DNA of 64,000 nucleotides, taken from Alkalicoccus urumqiensis (GTDB lineage: Bacteria > Bacillota > Bacilli > Bacillales > Salisediminibacteriaceae). The position numbers and the translations under genes are program-made. The notes under the pieces were generated by a model. The model made no database searches. It was given only the letters and a program-made list of their open reading frames with translations, and had not been told where the DNA came from. Positions 1-7,308 of the stretch are shown piece after piece (positions within the stretch are counted from its first letter, which is position 1; each line of letters opens with the position of its first letter). Location: NCBI RefSeq assembly GCF_002993335.1, contig NZ_PVNS01000009.1:122459-186458 (forward strand). The letters run 5' to 3'.

Positions 1-419
1 ATCGCTTCCCGGTCAGGGTTCAGCTTTTCTTTCACTGCGAACAACGTACCCGGTACTACTCCGGATGCTCCAGCGGTAGGCGTGGCACAGATCGTTCCCA
101 TCGCTGCGTTCACTTCATTCACAGCCATTGCTTTTGCTGCCGCATCAAGCATCGTATCGCCGGACAGCGGCTCCCGGATCATCCGGTATTCATGAAGCTT
201 TTTCCCATCGCCGCCGGTAAGTCCTGTAACAGACTGAACCGTGTCGAGAATCCCCCGTTCCACCGCGCGTTCCATTACAGATAAATTCCGCTCCATCTGT
301 TCCATGACGGATTCTCTCGTTTTATTCTGCGCCTCCATTTCCTGAAGGATCATCACTTCAGAAATTGGAATTCCTTCTTTTTCTGCTTTCTGCACCAGCT
401 CTTCAGCATTTCGAAACAT
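1..419 (-). CDS. sdaAA: L-serine dehydratase, iron-sulfur type, alpha subunit (partial, N-terminal 139 residues)
   Basis: Catalytic alpha subunit of the two-subunit L-serine ammonia-lyase, which converts L-serine to pyruvate and ammonia in the cytoplasm. Only the N-terminal 139 codons are present; the gene runs off the left edge, so the cysteines that bind the iron-sulfur cluster are mostly outside. The visible part contains TGGDGKKLHEYR and NAAMGTICATPTAGASG, both typical of the SdaAA family. The ATG at 419 is preceded by a strong GGAGGAGG site. It follows sdaAB by 17 nt on the same strand, as in B. subtilis, so the two are co-transcribed and form the heteromeric enzyme. Truncation is by the window edge only. 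Confidence 0.93.
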   Translation of the reverse strand, partial: MFRNAEELVQKAEKEGIPISEVMILQEMEAQNKTRESVMEQMERNLSVMERAVERGILDTVQSVTGLTGGDGKKLHEYRMIREPLSGDTMLDAAAKAMAVNEVNAAMGTICATPTAGASGVVPGTLFAVKEKLNPDREA

Positions 420-436
420 GCGTCATTCCTCCTCCC

Positions 437-1105
437 CTATTCGTGTATTTTCGTTACCTGTCGGCACTGCGGCACCTGTTCCATTTTCTGAATGAGTCCG
501 GCCGAGACATTCTGGTCCACCTCAATAACCATAAGCGCCTCTTTGCCTTTTTCTTTCCGGGATACCTGCATCTGACCGATATTGACTTCTGCATCTGCAA
601 GAATATCTGCTACAGCAGCTACAGCTCCGTACCGGTCTTCATGTACAATCAAAAGCGCCGGGTGGTTGCCGCTGAGATGCAGGTCGAAACCATTCCATTT
701 CGTAATATCCACTTTGCCTCCGCCGATGGAAATGCCTTCAAGCGTCATTGTTTCTTCACCCTCAGACAGCTCAATCATCACCGTGTTCGGGTGCAGAGAC
801 ACTTCGTCTTCTTCAATAAATTCGTACTGGAGCCCTTCCTTGTCCGCCTCCTGACGGGAAGTGCGGATACGCTCATCGCTGGTATCAAAACCGAGGACCC
901 CTCCAAGAAGCGCTGCATCGGTTCCATGACCTCTGTATGTTTTGGCAAATGAGCCGTACAGATGGAACACTGCTCTGGACGGGCTCCGCCGGAACATCTG
1001 CCTGGCTACGAGACCGATTCGTGCAGCTCCTGCAGTATGAGAGCTGGAAGGTCCGATCATAACCGGACCGATAATATCAAACACGCTGCGGTATTTCATT
1101 TTCAT
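437..1105 (-). CDS. sdaAB: L-serine dehydratase, iron-sulfur type, beta subunit
   Basis: Beta subunit of L-serine dehydratase (serine to pyruvate plus ammonia). The 222-residue length matches the B. subtilis protein. The N-terminal part holds the family motif GPSSSHTAGA (residues about 18-27). The C-terminal third, from about residue 145, looks like an ACT domain (ALLIVHEDRYGAVAAVADIL followed by VNIGQMQVSRK), which usually senses the amino acid. The ATG at 1105 has GAGGAGAGG just upstream. It is the first gene of the sdaAB-sdaAA pair; an extended -10 sequence lies about 65 nt upstream. In B. subtilis this pair directly follows yloV, but here degV and a block of repeats lie between. Confidence 0.94.
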   Translation of the reverse strand: MKMKYRSVFDIIGPVMIGPSSSHTAGAARIGLVARQMFRRSPSRAVFHLYGSFAKTYRGHGTDAALLGGVLGFDTSDERIRTSRQEADKEGLQYEFIEEDEVSLHPNTVMIELSEGEETMTLEGISIGGGKVDITKWNGFDLHLSGNHPALLIVHEDRYGAVAAVADILADAEVNIGQMQVSRKEKGKEALMVIEVDQNVSAGLIQKMEQVPQCRQVTKIHE

Positions 1106-1168
1106 GCTCCTCTCCTCTTCAGGTACCTGGTTATTGCTGATGAAATAACTCCCTTGTTATCTACTGTC

Positions 1169-1177
1169 AGTGTAGCA
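1169..1177 (-). promoter_or_regulatory. Possible extended -10 promoter for sdaAB-sdaAA
   Basis: On the minus strand TGCTACACT fits an extended -10 element (TGN plus a -10 hexamer with one mismatch to TATAAT). No convincing -35 hexamer is seen at 16-18 nt upstream. It is the best candidate in the 180 nt above sdaAB but remains weak. Confidence 0.35.
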
Positions 1178-1289
1178 GAGAACGCCCGTTCCTTCCAGAT
1201 GCAATGTGTTCACTGAAAAGATTGTTCTTTCTATGTATACATCACGGAAAACACGCCGTTCTAAGCAGCATGCCGGTGCTTCCGGCTTA

Positions 1290-1429
1290 AAAGTACGCTT
1301 CTACCGAACAGCGGAGAAGCTCCATCAACAGAAACAATCGGTACACGGAACAGAACGCTGAAATGCTATAACCCTTGGCATCCCTGCCCGGAAGAGGCTT
1401 CAGGCTTTATACATTTTTACTCCATAAAA
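1290..1429 (+). repeat. Dispersed repeat, copy 0: 3' tail only
   Basis: About 140 nt matching the last third of the full-length element at 63190-63680, including the shared blocks GGAGAAGCT, ATCAACAGAAACAA, GAAATGCTATA, CCCTTGGCATCCCTGC and GGAAGAGGCTTC. The 5' two thirds with the main hairpin are absent. It ends exactly where copy 1 starts, so the two lie head to tail. Direct comparison by eye gives clear, high nucleotide identity. No coding potential is conserved. Confidence 0.8.
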
Positions 1430-1760
1430 TAACCCAGGCAGAAACCGCCTGACCTTAAAAAAGGGAGGTCTGTTGAACAGGTTCCCGCTTCCTGCCTGCA
1501 CCTGCAGCCGTTCGCGTTCCGGAGGGAATCTGAAAAGCGGAAGCGCCCTGCTTACGAGCGACCAGTCCTGGAAGCCCTGCCGACGAAAGCTGATCTTCGC
1601 TTTCGTCGGCAGGGGTGAAGGAACCTCGAGCGAGTGGGTGCTGCAGCTGGACAATACTTCGATTGAAGAAGCACGGCTTCGCGCGGCCGCGCCGCATGGC
1701 AGAAAATCGCTGCCCTGCGGCTTAAACCAAAGGCCGGCTCCGCTCGTGCTTTCAACCGCT
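1430..1760 (+). repeat. Dispersed repeat, copy 1: 5' two thirds with perfect 16-bp hairpin
   Basis: Matches the full-length element at 63190 from its head hairpin through the GCCGGCTCCGCT block, then diverges near 1752-1760; the tail is missing. It contains a perfect 16-bp inverted repeat, CCCTGCCGACGAAAGC at 1575-1590 and its complement at 1599-1614, with an 8-nt loop, and a NotI-type palindrome GCGCGGCCGCGC further on. An ORF-like stretch starts at a TTG behind GGGAGG, but its differences from copy 3 are mostly non-synonymous, so I do not call it a gene. Confidence 0.85.
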
Positions 1761-2009
1761 TGACGCGGCGTGGATTTTCGCCTCGTTCGGATCCTCCCGG
1801 AGTCGACGGCCTCCGGTTTCGGCAGGTAGAAAGAAAACGCTTGTTAGAAGCGGTACCTTCTGTATAGAAACTGCTTCCATCCAGTTCCGGAGTAAGGGTC
1901 ATTATTGCCTTACGCATTTCGTTCCTGCTACGGAGCCTCTGTATTTCGTCTCTATTTTACTACGCTTCGGAGCGTTCGGCAGGGACGCCGGTGGAATTAA
2001 GCGCAGTCG
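1761..2009. other. Unassigned spacer between repeat copies
   Basis: A 249-nt stretch between repeat copies 1 and 2 that matches neither the full-length element nor any gene I recognise. It includes short GC-rich inverted pieces such as CCTCCCGGAGTCGACGGCC and TACGCTTCGGAGCG. Open frames crossing it on the minus strand are short, repeat-derived and lack ribosome binding sites. It may be a remnant of another insertion. Confidence 0.5.
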
Positions 2010-2407
2010 CCCGAAAAGCGGAAGCGCCCTGGTCACGAGCGACCAGTCCTGGAGGCCCTGCCGAAGAAAGCTGCTCTTTGCTTTCTTCGGCAGGGGTGAA
2101 GGAACCTCGAGCGAGTGGGCGCTGCAGCTGGACAATGCTTCGATTGAAGAAGCATGGCTCCGCGCGGCCGCGCCGCATGGCAGAAGATCACTGCCCGGCG
2201 GCTCAAACCAAAGGCCGGCTCCGCTCATGCTTTGCAGCCGTGCAAACAGCGCCCGGCTGGAAGACAAGCCCACGGCAAGCTTCTGCCGGGTAGCGGAGAA
2301 GCTTTATCAACAGAAACAAACGGTAAATGTAACAGAACACTGAAATGCTATAACCCTTAGCATCCCTTCTCGGAAGAGGCTTCAGACTTTATACATTTTT
2401 ACTCCAC
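2010..2407 (+). repeat. Dispersed repeat, copy 2: lacks the 5' head, has hairpin and tail
   Basis: Begins at the CGAAAAGCGGAAGCGCCCT block and continues to the element's end, so it lacks only the first approximately 110 nt. The main hairpin is again perfect over 16 bp: CCCTGCCGAAGAAAGC at 2056-2071 with its complement at 2080-2095. Compared with copy 1, one C-G pair in the stem has become A-T on both arms at once, so pairing is kept. A second stem, CTGGTC/GACCAG, precedes it. The tail abuts the degV operon terminator. Confidence 0.87.
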
Positions 2408-2441
2408 AAAAAAACTGCTGCCTCCGGCTTGGAGGCAGCAG
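2408..2441 (-). terminator. Intrinsic terminator of the yloU-fakA-degV operon
   Basis: Perfect 11-bp stem CTGCTGCCTCC/GGAGGCAGCAG with a 5-nt loop (2415-2441), followed on the minus strand by seven T (A run 2408-2414). It lies 43 nt past the degV stop codon. Confidence 0.93.
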
Positions 2442-2483
2442 CTCAGTGTAACCAGTTGGTTTGAATTCAGGACGTTCGTCTGC

Positions 2484-3347
2484 TCAGTTTTTACGGGCTG
2501 CGGGCGCAACGCTGATCGATACCGTTCCCGGACCGACATGGGTTCCGATGACCGGACCGATATCGGTGATCACTTCCTGCTGGACATCGAACGATTCTTT
2601 CATCCGGTCCATGAATGCGGATGCTTCTGCAGGTGCCTGAGCATGAGAAATCCCTACGTGCACAGGTCTTCCATTAAACCGGTTCCGAAATTCAGATACG
2701 ATCTTCTCTGCAGCTTTCCTGCTTCCGCGGACTTTTTCAAACGGATATACTTCCCCCGCTTCATTAAGCGAGAGGATCGGCTTTATTTTCAGAAGCGATC
2801 CGACGAGCGCAGAAGCTTTGCCGATACGCCCGTTTTTCTGCAGATATTCAAGTGTATCAACCATGAAAAAGACCGTTGTATCTTCAAGCATTTCATCGAT
2901 CCGCTGCCGGATGGATTCAAGCGATTCTCCCTGCGCCGCCATTCGCGCAGCTTCTGCTGCGATAATACCGATCGCGTAGGAAGCGCGGCGGGAATCAATT
3001 ACCTCGACCGGCACGCTGTCTCCCAGTGTCTGCTGTGCAATATAGGCAGACTGATACGTACCGCTCAGCTTGGAGGATAGGTGAATGGAAAGTATCTGTT
3101 CGACACCGTCTTCATTCAGTTCCTGATACACTTCTTCAAACTGTCCCGGAGTAGGCTGGGAAGTAGTAGGGATGGTCTCAGAAGCGGAGAGCTTCTCGTA
3201 AAACTGGGAGGAAGTAAGGTCCACTCCATCCTCGTACGTATCCTCACCGAAATGTACTTTCAGTGGTACTACCTTAATACCGAGTTCGTTTGCGAGCGCT
3301 TCAGGAATATCTGCTGTTGAATCTGTTACGATCACGATCCTGCCCAT
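2484..3347 (-). CDS. DegV family fatty-acid-binding protein (FakB-type)
   Basis: DegV proteins bind a fatty acid and present it to the kinase FakA, giving acyl phosphate for phospholipid synthesis. Family marks are TDSTAD (residues 8-13), TTSQPTPGQF (61-70) and the C-terminal GPVIGTHVGPGTVSI stretch. I start it at the ATG at 3347 (287 residues), because AGGAG lies 8 nt upstream; an in-frame GTG at 3356 would have no room for a ribosome site. It follows the fakA homologue by 12 nt on the same strand and ends at a strong terminator. This physical pairing supports a FakB role; which fatty acid it binds cannot be read from the sequence. Several degV paralogues usually exist, so I give no gene symbol. 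Confidence 0.93.
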   Translation of the reverse strand: MGRIVIVTDSTADIPEALANELGIKVVPLKVHFGEDTYEDGVDLTSSQFYEKLSASETIPTTSQPTPGQFEEVYQELNEDGVEQILSIHLSSKLSGTYQSAYIAQQTLGDSVPVEVIDSRRASYAIGIIAAEAARMAAQGESLESIRQRIDEMLEDTTVFFMVDTLEYLQKNGRIGKASALVGSLLKIKPILSLNEAGEVYPFEKVRGSRKAAEKIVSEFRNRFNGRPVHVGISHAQAPAEASAFMDRMKESFDVQQEVITDIGPVIGTHVGPGTVSISVAPAARKN

Positions 3348-3359
3348 ACCATTCACTCC

Positions 3360-5015
3360 TTATTCTACGGAAATAATATACGAATAAAGCGGCTGACTGC
3401 CTTCATGCACTTCCACTTCTACTTCAGGAAACTTCTCTTCTACAAAGGATGCCAGTGCATCTGCTTCTTCTGCCGTCCGGTCTTCCCCGTAAATCAGCGT
3501 AACGATTTCCGATTCCCCGTCGACCAGTTCCTGCAGAAGGTTCTGTGCCACTTCCGCTACATCCGTGCCGCAGTTTAAGATTTTTTTTCCGGAGATACCC
3601 ATATAATCTCCTTTTTTGATCGCCGTACCATCAATACTCGTATCCCTGACCGCGTACGTAACTTCCCCGGTTTTGACTTCCGTGGATGCTTCTTCCATTG
3701 CCGGAGCAAGCTCATCCAGGCCGCCGTTCTCTTCGTAGGCGAGCATGGCCGCCAGACCCTGCGGTACCGATTTCGTTTTCACAACACGGACGTCGGCATC
3801 CGCCACTTCCGCTGCCTGTTCTGCGGCCATAATGATGTTTCCGTTGTTTGGAAGAAGGATGACACGGGAAGCCCCGCTGTCATCAATCGCGCGGATAAAG
3901 TCTTCCGTTGACGGATTCATCGTCTGACCACCTTCGATAACTGTATAGGCACCAAGTCCTTCAAAAAGTGCCTTGATTCCGCTTCCCATCCCTACAGTGA
4001 TCACAGCCGGTTCGGTTACTTTTTTCTTTTTGGCGGGCTCATTCACGATAGATTCATGCTGGTCACGCATATTTTCCGCTTTGATCTGCACGAGGGAACC
4101 GAACTGCTGGGCCTCGTTGATTACTTCGCCGGGGAAATCCGCATGAATATGTATTTTTAGGAGCTCTTCATCTGACACGACGAGAAGGGAATCTCCGTAT
4201 TCACTCAGCTTCTCCCGGAAATTGTCCTCATCAAATGGTTTTTGACTCAATTTTTCTGCATCGAACTTTACCATGACCTCTGTACAGTACGTAAATGTAA
4301 TATCTTCAGCATTCATATGAGACTGGGCGGATTGATGATGCTCCATTTTCACCAGTTCTTCCAGAGAAGGCTCTTCCTCTTCTCTGTACGACATTTCTTT
4401 TCCTTCCAGTACAGCTTCAAAAGCCTCATAGATTGTTAACAGACCTTGTCCTCCGGAATCTACGACCCCTACTTCTTTAAGCACCGGCAGAAGGTCCGGG
4501 GTTCTCTCCAGCGAAGCTTTCGCTTCTTTCGTGACAGCTTTCATGACAAATGTACAGTCATCTTCCTCAACTGAAGCATCCCAGCCGGCTTTGGCTGAAT
4601 CTTTTGCGACGGTGAGAATCGTTCCCTCTACAGGCTTCATTACTGCTTTGTAAGCCGTCTCCACACCCTGCTGAAAAGCTTCTGCCAGTTCCGTACCGCT
4701 TACAGACTCCTTGCCTTCCAGCGCTTTGGAAAAACCACGGAACAGCTGTGATAAAATGACGCCGGAATTTCCGCGGGCTCCCATAAGAAGTCCTTTTGCG
4801 AAACGTCCTGCAGTCACACCTGCAGAAGAAGACTCCTGCGCCTTCATTTCTTTAACACCTGAAGTCATCGTCAGGTTCATGTTCGTTCCAGTGTCCCCAT
4901 CCGGGACAGGAAAAACATTAAGTGCATCGATTTTTTTTGACTGGGCGGACAGATTCGCCGCCCCTCCCTGGATCATTTGAACAAGTTTTTCTCCTTGAAT
5001 CGTTTGTACAGACAC
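3360..5015 (-). CDS. fakA: Fatty acid kinase catalytic subunit FakA (YloV/DAK family)
   Basis: A 551-residue cytoplasmic protein, full length for YloV/FakA. The N-terminal DhaL-like kinase domain carries the Mg-ATP motif PDGDTGTNM (residues 38-46) and MGARGNSGVILSQ (about 78-90). The middle domain and a C-terminal DegV-like fold follow the usual order. It phosphorylates FakB-bound fatty acids; the adjacent degV gene is the probable partner. The start codon is GTG at 5015 with GGGGGA upstream. It is flanked by yloU (20 nt upstream) and degV, a compact three-gene operon. In B. subtilis sdaAB follows yloV directly, so degV and the repeats downstream are a local rearrangement. Confidence 0.93.
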   Translation of the reverse strand: MSVQTIQGEKLVQMIQGGAANLSAQSKKIDALNVFPVPDGDTGTNMNLTMTSGVKEMKAQESSSAGVTAGRFAKGLLMGARGNSGVILSQLFRGFSKALEGKESVSGTELAEAFQQGVETAYKAVMKPVEGTILTVAKDSAKAGWDASVEEDDCTFVMKAVTKEAKASLERTPDLLPVLKEVGVVDSGGQGLLTIYEAFEAVLEGKEMSYREEEEPSLEELVKMEHHQSAQSHMNAEDITFTYCTEVMVKFDAEKLSQKPFDEDNFREKLSEYGDSLLVVSDEELLKIHIHADFPGEVINEAQQFGSLVQIKAENMRDQHESIVNEPAKKKKVTEPAVITVGMGSGIKALFEGLGAYTVIEGGQTMNPSTEDFIRAIDDSGASRVILLPNNGNIIMAAEQAAEVADADVRVVKTKSVPQGLAAMLAYEENGGLDELAPAMEEASTEVKTGEVTYAVRDTSIDGTAIKKGDYMGISGKKILNCGTDVAEVAQNLLQELVDGESEIVTLIYGEDRTAEEADALASFVEEKFPEVEVEVHEGSQPLYSYIISVE

Positions 5016-5035
5016 TGCGTTTCCCCCTGACTAAC

Positions 5036-5392
5036 CTAATTTGTCACTCGAACTCCAGACACGAAAATGTTCACGGAGTTAACCTTAAGACCGAGCATTT
5101 TTTCAAGCTGATACTTTACTTTCTGCTGCACGTTTGAAGCCACTTCAGAAATACGTGTTCCATAGCTTACGATAATATACATATCGATATGCAGATTTTC
5201 ATCTTCACGGATGACAACACCACGTGCCAGATTCTCTTTGCCAAGTAAATCTGTAATGCCGTCTTTCAGCTGCTTCTGCGAAGCCATACCTACGATTCCG
5301 TAGCAGTCTACAGCAGCTCCTCCTGCAATCACTGCTACTACTTCTTTCGATACATCTATACTTCCGAACTCAGATTGAATTTCAATGGTCAT
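5036..5392 (-). CDS. yloU: Asp23/YloU family envelope stress protein
   Basis: A 118-residue Asp23-family protein. The start is the ATG at 5392, in agreement with the B. subtilis YloU length and with GAGGAGG 12 nt upstream; an upstream extension has no support. The sequence MTIEIQSEFGSIDVSKEVVA and the C-terminal VNSVNIFVSGVRV are typical. Family members are alkaline-shock or membrane-associated proteins of poorly known function. The gene is first in the yloU-fakA-degV operon and is divergent from rpmB, as in other Bacillaceae. A plausible SigA promoter lies at 5442-5470. Confidence 0.93.
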   Translation of the reverse strand: MTIEIQSEFGSIDVSKEVVAVIAGGAAVDCYGIVGMASQKQLKDGITDLLGKENLARGVVIREDENLHIDMYIIVSYGTRISEVASNVQQKVKYQLEKMLGLKVNSVNIFVSGVRVTN

Positions 5393-5441
5393 AATATATG
5401 GAAGCCTCCTCGAAGGATAATAGTAGCTCAAGGCTATCAAC

Positions 5442-5470
5442 ATTCTACTACAATATTACTGGATTGGAAA
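5442..5470 (-). promoter_or_regulatory. Candidate SigA promoter of the yloU operon
   Basis: On the minus strand TTTCCA (4/6 match to the -35 consensus), a 17-nt spacer and TAGAAT (5/6 match to the -10 consensus), ending 50 nt before the yloU start codon. Confidence 0.5.
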
Positions 5471-5516
5471 GGCAGGGTGAATAGAAGTGTCAAGGAAATC
5501 CGCTTGATTTTACTAC

Positions 5517-5545
5517 TTGAATTTCATTTAAGCCGATGCTACAAT
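5517..5545 (+). promoter_or_regulatory. SigA promoter of rpmB
   Basis: TTGAAT at 5517-5522, 17-nt spacer, TACAAT at 5540-5545, each near consensus. The distance to the rpmB ribosome binding site (AAGGAGGG) leaves a short leader of about 35 nt. Confidence 0.8.
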
Positions 5546-5588
5546 ATTCAAGTATGCAAAACGAACGCAGCACGAAGGAGGGATACGA

Positions 5589-5777
5589 ATGTCTAGACGA
5601 TGTGCAGTAACTGGTCGTGGACCAGCAACTGGAAATAAACGCTCCCACGCGATGAACGCGTCCAAGCGCCGCTGGGGTGCCAATGTTCAGAAAGTTCGAA
5701 TCATGGTGGACGGCAAGCCGAAGCGTGTATACGTTTCTGCGCGTGCACTTAAGTCCGGCAAGGTACAGCGCGTATAA
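5589..5777 (+). CDS. rpmB: 50S ribosomal protein L28
   Basis: A 62-residue basic protein of the large ribosomal subunit. The sequence [12 protein letters not shown] and [19 protein letters not shown] are diagnostic for bacterial L28. It does not have the paired CxxC zinc motif (a single Cys5), so it is the zinc-independent form. The ATG has AAGGAGGG 6 nt upstream. It is a single-gene unit with its own promoter and a bidirectional terminator, divergent from yloU as in B. subtilis. The spoVM gene that lies next to rpmB in B. subtilis is not present in the 102 nt up to thiN. Confidence 0.97.
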   Translation: MSRRCAVTGRGPATGNKRSHAMNASKRRWGANVQKVRIMVDGKPKRVYVSARALKSGKVQRV

Positions 5778-5790
5778 TCCGGATATGTAT

Positions 5791-5830
5791 AAAAAGCACT
5801 GAATTCTTCATTGAATTCAGTGCTTTTTTT
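5791..5830. terminator. Bidirectional terminator between rpmB and thiN
   Basis: An 11-bp perfect stem GCACTGAATTC/GAATTCAGTGC (5796-5823) with a 6-nt loop, T7 on the plus side and A5 before it, so it can end both rpmB and the convergent thiT-thiN transcript. Confidence 0.93.
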
Positions 5831-5879
5831 CATTGAGAATGAACCTGCCTGTATTAGAATTATTAGACCTTTTAAGAAG

Positions 5880-6509
5880 CTACGCTGGATCAGTGGAATG
5901 TATCATCAACAGAAGTCCGCTGGAAAAGCGCACGAAAGCTGCATCCCCCTGCCATTCATTACTCACACAGAGACTCGACCCCCGGCGCAGAGAAGCATTT
6001 CTCAGTGGATATTTCGTTCCCGATAAAACGAGCCCTTCAACAGAATCTGTTACACTCAAAAATGACAAGTAAGTGGATCCTGTATTTTCCAGCGTATACT
6101 CCCCCGGGCGGAGCAGTTCCATGCGGTTCCACCGGTCCAGAAGAACCGTCGGAATCTGGACTGCTTCCAGAAGCTGAAGCGCAAACAGTGAATGGTCCAT
6201 TCTTCCGCCTAGTGCACCATAAATATATAGTTTACCAGCCCAGGGTTCGGCCCACGTGCATGCAAGCTCCAGATCTGTCTGATCTTTCTCTGCCGGGTGC
6301 GTAATAACTTCTTCAGCAGATGCACGAATCACCTGCATTTCGGAATTGCTGACGGAGTCAAAATCACCGACGGCCGCCTTCATGTGCACCCCTTTTTCTG
6401 CGAGATACAAAGCACCCCGGTCTACGCCGATCCAGGACTGGCCGGAGTGAAGCTCCGGCAGAATGACATTTTCCTGCGGCGATCCGGCAAGCATATAAAT
6501 ATCCAACAA
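5880..6509 (-). CDS. thiN: Thiamine pyrophosphokinase
   Basis: Transfers pyrophosphate from ATP to thiamine, giving TPP. Length 209 residues fits ThiN. Motifs seen are GDFDS (residues 48-52, metal and substrate binding), KDQTDLE (75-81) and GALGGRMDH (98-106). No ATG fits the ribosome site: the ORF opens with two consecutive TTG codons at 6509 and 6506, with AAAGGGG 5 or 8 nt upstream, so either may be used. It lies 42 nt after thiT, so it should be controlled by the same TPP riboswitch; in B. subtilis thiN lies between rpe and spoVM. Import by ThiT and phosphorylation by ThiN form a salvage unit. Confidence 0.93.
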   Translation of the reverse strand: MLDIYMLAGSPQENVILPELHSGQSWIGVDRGALYLAEKGVHMKAAVGDFDSVSNSEMQVIRASAEEVITHPAEKDQTDLELACTWAEPWAGKLYIYGALGGRMDHSLFALQLLEAVQIPTVLLDRWNRMELLRPGEYTLENTGSTYLSFLSVTDSVEGLVLSGTKYPLRNASLRRGSSLCVSNEWQGDAAFVRFSSGLLLMIHSTDPA

Positions 6510-6551
6510 TGGGTCCCCTTTCTTCTCATCTCAACCGTAAACGGATCCTTC

Positions 6552-7103
6552 TTACGATGTTTCCGGATGAAAAAGCCGCTCTCCTGTGCGGACGATAAGC
6601 ACCATGATGAGAATCGTAATAACAATAATAGGCCCGATATAGGCAATATTGTAAAGAAAAGAGTACAGTTCGGGAGACATTCCGTCCGGAGCGAGTTCTC
6701 TGAACCATACAACACCTGCCGTAAAGTGGGAAGCCAGTCGAAGCAGATTTGCTACGATAGTTCCGGCAATGACTGCGGTAAGCTTGCGCTTCAACGTCCA
6801 CGACCGCTTAAATGCGAAAAATCCTGCTGTACCCAGCACACCAAACGCGACCGGGTAGTCCAGTAGCATCTGTGCCCAGTGAACAACGTAGCCGCCGATC
6901 ATCCAGTTGATAATTCCAAAGATAACTCCTGCAGTAATACCTGCGCCTGCCCCCCGGCGGAATGCAAGAAGAATAAGCGGTACTGCAGCCAGTGTAATCG
7001 ATCCTCCAAACGGCATCTGCGCCACACGGACAAAATCAAGTATTACTGCCAGTCCTGTCATCATCGCTATTTCCATCATGACAACCAATCGATTGTGTTT
7101 CAT
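6552..7103 (-). CDS. thiT: ECF transporter S component for thiamine (ThiT/YuaJ family)
   Basis: A 183-residue membrane protein with about six hydrophobic segments, the usual size of ECF substrate-binding subunits. The C-terminal half contains LLRLASHFTAGVVWF and SFLYNIAYIGP, which match the His/Trp and Tyr/Asn-rich thiamine-binding part of ThiT. It would work with the shared EcfA/A'/T energy module, which is not in this window. Identity as a thiamine carrier is backed by context: a TPP riboswitch with its own terminator stands directly upstream and thiN directly downstream. The ATG at 7103 has AAGGAGG 7 nt before it. In B. subtilis the orthologue is unlinked, so this placement between rpe and thiN is a local gain. 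Confidence 0.92.
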   Translation of the reverse strand: MKHNRLVVMMEIAMMTGLAVILDFVRVAQMPFGGSITLAAVPLILLAFRRGAGAGITAGVIFGIINWMIGGYVVHWAQMLLDYPVAFGVLGTAGFFAFKRSWTLKRKLTAVIAGTIVANLLRLASHFTAGVVWFRELAPDGMSPELYSFLYNIAYIGPIIVITILIMVLIVRTGERLFHPETS

Positions 7104-7154
7104 TCAGCAGCCTCCTTCCCACGGGGAATTCCTGCAGAAGGAGAGCCGTAAATG

Positions 7155-7184
7155 AAAAAACAGCTGCCGAGCAGGCAGCTGTTT
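7155..7184 (-). terminator. Riboswitch-controlled terminator upstream of thiT
   Basis: On the minus strand the 8-bp stem CAGCTGCC/GGCAGCTG, extended by A-T pairs, is followed by six T. It lies between the TPP aptamer and the thiT ribosome binding site, so it is the expression platform: TPP bound should mean termination. Confidence 0.87.
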
Positions 7185-7199
7185 CCAGTCTACTACTCC

Positions 7200-7286
7200 A
7201 CATTCCCTTCGCAAGCATCAACTTACAGGTTCTTAGGGTCGAAGCGTTAAGCTTCCTCTCAGTCCTTCCAGGGACTCCCCTCGTGG
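7200..7286 (-). ncRNA. TPP riboswitch (THI element) controlling thiT-thiN
   Basis: On the minus strand the aptamer hallmarks occur in order: GAGGGGAGTCC, then CTGAGAGG (the conserved CUGAGA loop, plus-strand 7254-7261), ACCC, GAACCTG and GCGAAGGGA. The spacing matches the standard TPP aptamer. The terminator at 7155-7184 follows. It sits 22 nt after the rpe stop, so it also separates thiT-thiN from the long upstream operon. Confidence 0.93.
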
Positions 7287-7308
7287 TTATATTATTTTCT
7301 TCATCTTA

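Noticed and set aside
1473..1763. ORF of 96 codons in repeat copy 1, with a related frame at 63235-63543, behind a GGGAGG site and TTG start
   Set aside because: Between the two copies the first 50 codons show at least seven amino-acid changes against about three silent ones, and copy 3 shifts frame soon after. The similarity is that of the DNA repeat, not of a selected protein.
1552..1917. Minus-strand open frame across repeat copy 1 and the spacer
   Set aside because: Arg/Pro-rich product, no ribosome binding site, and the frame is made of repeat sequence.
1902..2273. Minus-strand open frame in repeat copy 2
   Set aside because: Same repeat-derived composition as the frame in copy 1; no ribosome site and not preserved between copies.
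5778..5879. Possible spoVM between rpmB and thiN
   Set aside because: I read both strands for a 26-residue peptide of the SpoVM kind; only the bidirectional terminator and a short spacer are there.
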